A stretch of 64,000 nucleotides of DNA from Leptobacterium sp964389205 (lineage in GTDB: Bacteria; Bacteroidota; Bacteroidia; Flavobacteriales; Flavobacteriaceae), in NCBI GenBank assembly GCA_964389205.1, contig CAYMDH010000005.1, positions 45,393-109,392 on the forward strand, read 5' to 3'. Positions 62,410 to 64,000 of the stretch are shown here, in pieces. The stretch's first letter is position 1. Every line of letters starts with the position of its first letter. The notes beneath the pieces were generated by a model, which worked only from the letters and a program-made list of their open reading frames with translations, was not told the origin of the DNA and did not search any database. The position numbers and the translations under genes are program-made.

Positions 62410-63795
62410 TTAAGTTGTTTCTATTTTTTTTAAAACTAATCGTTTTGTCAATATATTAAATCGAATGTATAGCATAATAGCTGAAGCTGTTAAACCAGCT
62501 AGTAAACCAATCCATATTCCGGTACTTTGCATCGTAGTTTTTAATCCTAAATAATAAGAAATAGGAAATCCTATGAGCCAGTAGGCAACAAAAGTAATAA
62601 AAGTAGGGATTTTAACATCTTGTAGCCCTCTTAATGCTCCTAAAACTACCACCTGTATTCCATCAGGTATTTGAAAAATTGCAGCTACTATTAATAAATT
62701 TGATGCTATTTTAGTTACTTCTACGCTATTACTATAATCTATAATATTGTTTTCATTCATATAAATCCATGGTATTTGCTCGTGAAAAAAGATGAAAAGT
62801 AACCCAAAGAAAAATTGAATAATAAAAGCCATTAAAAAAAATGAAAAAGCAATACGTCTTAACTCTTTAAATTGCTTTAACCCTTTTTGATTTCCTACTC
62901 TCACCATTGTAGCTACACTCATCCCCATAACAAACATAAAAGTAAATGAAGATACATTAAGTGCTATATTATTTGCTGCTTGGGCATTTTTACCTATAAG
63001 ACCATTAAGCCATATTGCTGCAGTGAAAATAGCTACTTCAAAAAACATTTGCATAGCAGACGGAAACCCTAGGTTCATGATCTTTTTCAAGATACTTGAC
63101 TGGATAATTCTAAAGTTTAATTTGGTTACATAAGGTAAAAACTTAGTTTTCTTTTTAAATAACCACCATAAAAAAAACAACATTGCAAAACGAGACACTA
63201 GTGTTCCTATAGCAGCTCCAACAATACCCATTTCTGGAAAGCCAAATTTTCCAAAAATCAATAGGTAGTTTAAAACGATATTGATAACATTAGCCACAAT
63301 AGTAGCATACATTGGGTATTTGGTTTCTGATAAGCCATCTGAAAATTGTTTTAAGGCTTGAAACATGATTAATGGAATTAATGAAAATGCAACTAAATCT
63401 AAGTAAGGAGCTGCAAGTTCAACCACTTCAAGAGGTTGGTCCATTAAATACATTAATGGCTTGCTTATCATAACTAATGTAAACAATATAACTCCTAATA
63501 ACGTACAAAGAATTAACCCGTGTTTAAAAGCTTGTTTTCCTTTATCTATTTCTTTTTCTGCATCTGCTTCTGCTACTAAAGGCGTAATGGCAGTAGAAAA
63601 CCCGATACCTATACTCATGGCAATAAAAATAAAACTATTCCCTAAAGAAACTGCTGCTAACTCTGCGGTTCCTAATTGTCCAACCATAATATTATCAAAA
63701 AGCTGTACTAACGTATGACCTACCATACCTGCAATTACTGGGGTTGCTAGTTTTGTATTGTACTTAAATTCTTTTGTGTATTTATGTAAAATCAT
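62410..63795 (-). CDS. MATE family multidrug efflux pump (NorM-like)
   Basis: A 461-residue inner-membrane transporter, from the ATG giving MILHKYTKEFKYNTKLATPVIAG, which matches the normal MATE N-terminus. An ATG 22 codons upstream would add a segment unlike other MATEs. A TATCTTTA box lies 18 bases before the chosen start. Twelve hydrophobic segments are visible in two symmetrical halves. VQLFDNIMVGQLGTAELAAVSLG and IGFSTAITPLVAEADAE are typical of the Na+-coupled NorM subgroup. The pump would exchange cations for drugs or organic compounds. Confidence 0.9.
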   Translation of the reverse strand: MILHKYTKEFKYNTKLATPVIAGMVGHTLVQLFDNIMVGQLGTAELAAVSLGNSFIFIAMSIGIGFSTAITPLVAEADAEKEIDKGKQAFKHGLILCTLLGVILFTLVMISKPLMYLMDQPLEVVELAAPYLDLVAFSLIPLIMFQALKQFSDGLSETKYPMYATIVANVINIVLNYLLIFGKFGFPEMGIVGAAIGTLVSRFAMLFFLWWLFKKKTKFLPYVTKLNFRIIQSSILKKIMNLGFPSAMQMFFEVAIFTAAIWLNGLIGKNAQAANNIALNVSSFTFMFVMGMSVATMVRVGNQKGLKQFKELRRIAFSFFLMAFIIQFFFGLLFIFFHEQIPWIYMNENNIIDYSNSVEVTKIASNLLIVAAIFQIPDGIQVVVLGALRGLQDVKIPTFITFVAYWLIGFPISYYLGLKTTMQSTGIWIGLLAGLTASAIMLYIRFNILTKRLVLKKIETT

Positions 63796-63963
63796 GAAGT
63801 AATTTCCTGCTGGTAAAGATACATAGTTTAAAAAATTTATAAAGTTTTTAAATCTATTCATTTTGATCTTGATGCAAGATTTAAATCAAAAAAATCAAGG
63901 ATCTATATTTAAAGGATATTAAAAAAGACAGTATCCAAAATTTTTTGTAAATAGAATTAGAGC

Positions 63964-63995
63964 GGGTTAAACTAATTAGAGTTTGACCCTTTTTT
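63964..63995 (+). terminator. Rho-independent terminator at the window end
   Basis: GGGTTAAACT pairs with AGTTTGACCC (ten pairs, one G-U) around an AATTAG loop and is followed by six T. It would end a plus-strand transcript, but no plus-strand gene precedes it for over two kilobases, and the 168 bases before it show no ORF. It may belong to a small RNA or be bidirectional. Confidence 0.6.
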
Positions 63996-64000
63996 CAAAT

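Noticed and set aside
63123..63131. Further TTGGTTACA copy inside the MATE gene
   Set aside because: It is a single nine-base match within coding sequence, expected by chance, without a partner or GTCA element.
63796..63861. N-terminal extension of the MATE pump from ATG 63861
   Set aside because: The extra 22 residues do not match MATE N-termini, and a promoter-like box lies between the two possible starts.
1..64000. CRISPR arrays, insertion sequences, prophage, integrases, rRNA or tRNA genes
   Set aside because: I looked for spaced repeats, transposase and integrase-type ORFs, and conserved RNA gene sequences and saw none. The glycan locus has no transposase at its borders.

Overview
The window is AT-rich, chromosomal-type DNA from a member of the Bacteroidota, most likely a Flavobacteriaceae. 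This is supported by the gene order recQ-kdsD-tatC-AhpD-like-lptB, the long SecA without a zinc-binding tail, TAnnTTTG-type promoter boxes, DUF6249, DUF2795 and DUF2911 proteins, ECF sigma/anti-sigma operons and weak ribosome binding sites. I see no phage, insertion sequence, CRISPR array, rRNA or tRNA. No genus is claimed.

Region 1 (1-6614) is an envelope housekeeping block: the N-terminal part of RecQ, then KdsD (Kdo precursor synthesis), TatC (folded-protein export), an AhpD-like protein, LptB (LPS transport ATPase), PssA (phosphatidylserine synthase) and Lnt (lipoprotein N-acyltransferase).

Region 2 (6594-37279, all minus strand) is a surface-polysaccharide locus of 27 genes, probably read from a TATATTTG promoter just before the wza-like gene. 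Running with transcription it encodes a Wza-like export lipoprotein, a Wzc-like tyrosine kinase with a Tyr/Gly tail, a small initiating sugar transferase, a LegB-like dehydratase, a Wzm/Wzt ABC exporter, a pyruvyltransferase-family protein, three glycosyltransferases, a nonulosonic (sialic/legionaminic-type) acid cassette (synthase, hydrolysing 2-epimerase, CMP transferase), an asparagine-synthase-like amidotransferase, a GT-B-like protein, an FkbM methyltransferase, seven more glycosyltransferases with an acyltransferase and a Wzy-like polymerase among them, a CapK-like adenylate-forming enzyme and a large WcaJ-type initiating transferase. It would build and export an acidic, decorated glycan. 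It contains both an ABC exporter and a polymerase but no Wzx flippase, and two initiating transferases, the smaller of which has Asn where the catalytic Asp is expected.

Region 3 (37383-45318, plus strand) holds an ABC-F ATPase, an O-methyltransferase-like protein, a small membrane protein, a cobalamin adenosyltransferase, a DUF2795 protein, SecA and a small secreted protein. Next comes a 360-base gap with a candidate small RNA (about 45465-45617) that contains two tiny overlapping ORFs and ends in a strong terminator.

Region 4 (45679-63795) is mixed. It has two ECF sigma/anti-sigma operons, the first with a divergent pair of matching ECF-type promoter motifs shared with a DUF6249 gene. It also has a frameshifted esterase, a lipoprotein MsrA, a second AhpD-like protein, a CBM9-like lipoprotein, an AlkC-like repair protein, an aldose epimerase, a DUF2911 protein and the MeaB chaperone. 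A four-gene lipid-linked sugar-transfer operon follows (polyprenyl-phosphate glycosyltransferase, double LAB_N protein, ArnT-like transferase, EEISWGQ membrane protein), then a GNAT acetyltransferase, a PAP2 phosphatase, a 75-aa protein and a MATE efflux pump.

The common thread is the cell envelope. The most distinctive parts are the polysaccharide locus, the ECF promoter pair and the candidate small RNA.
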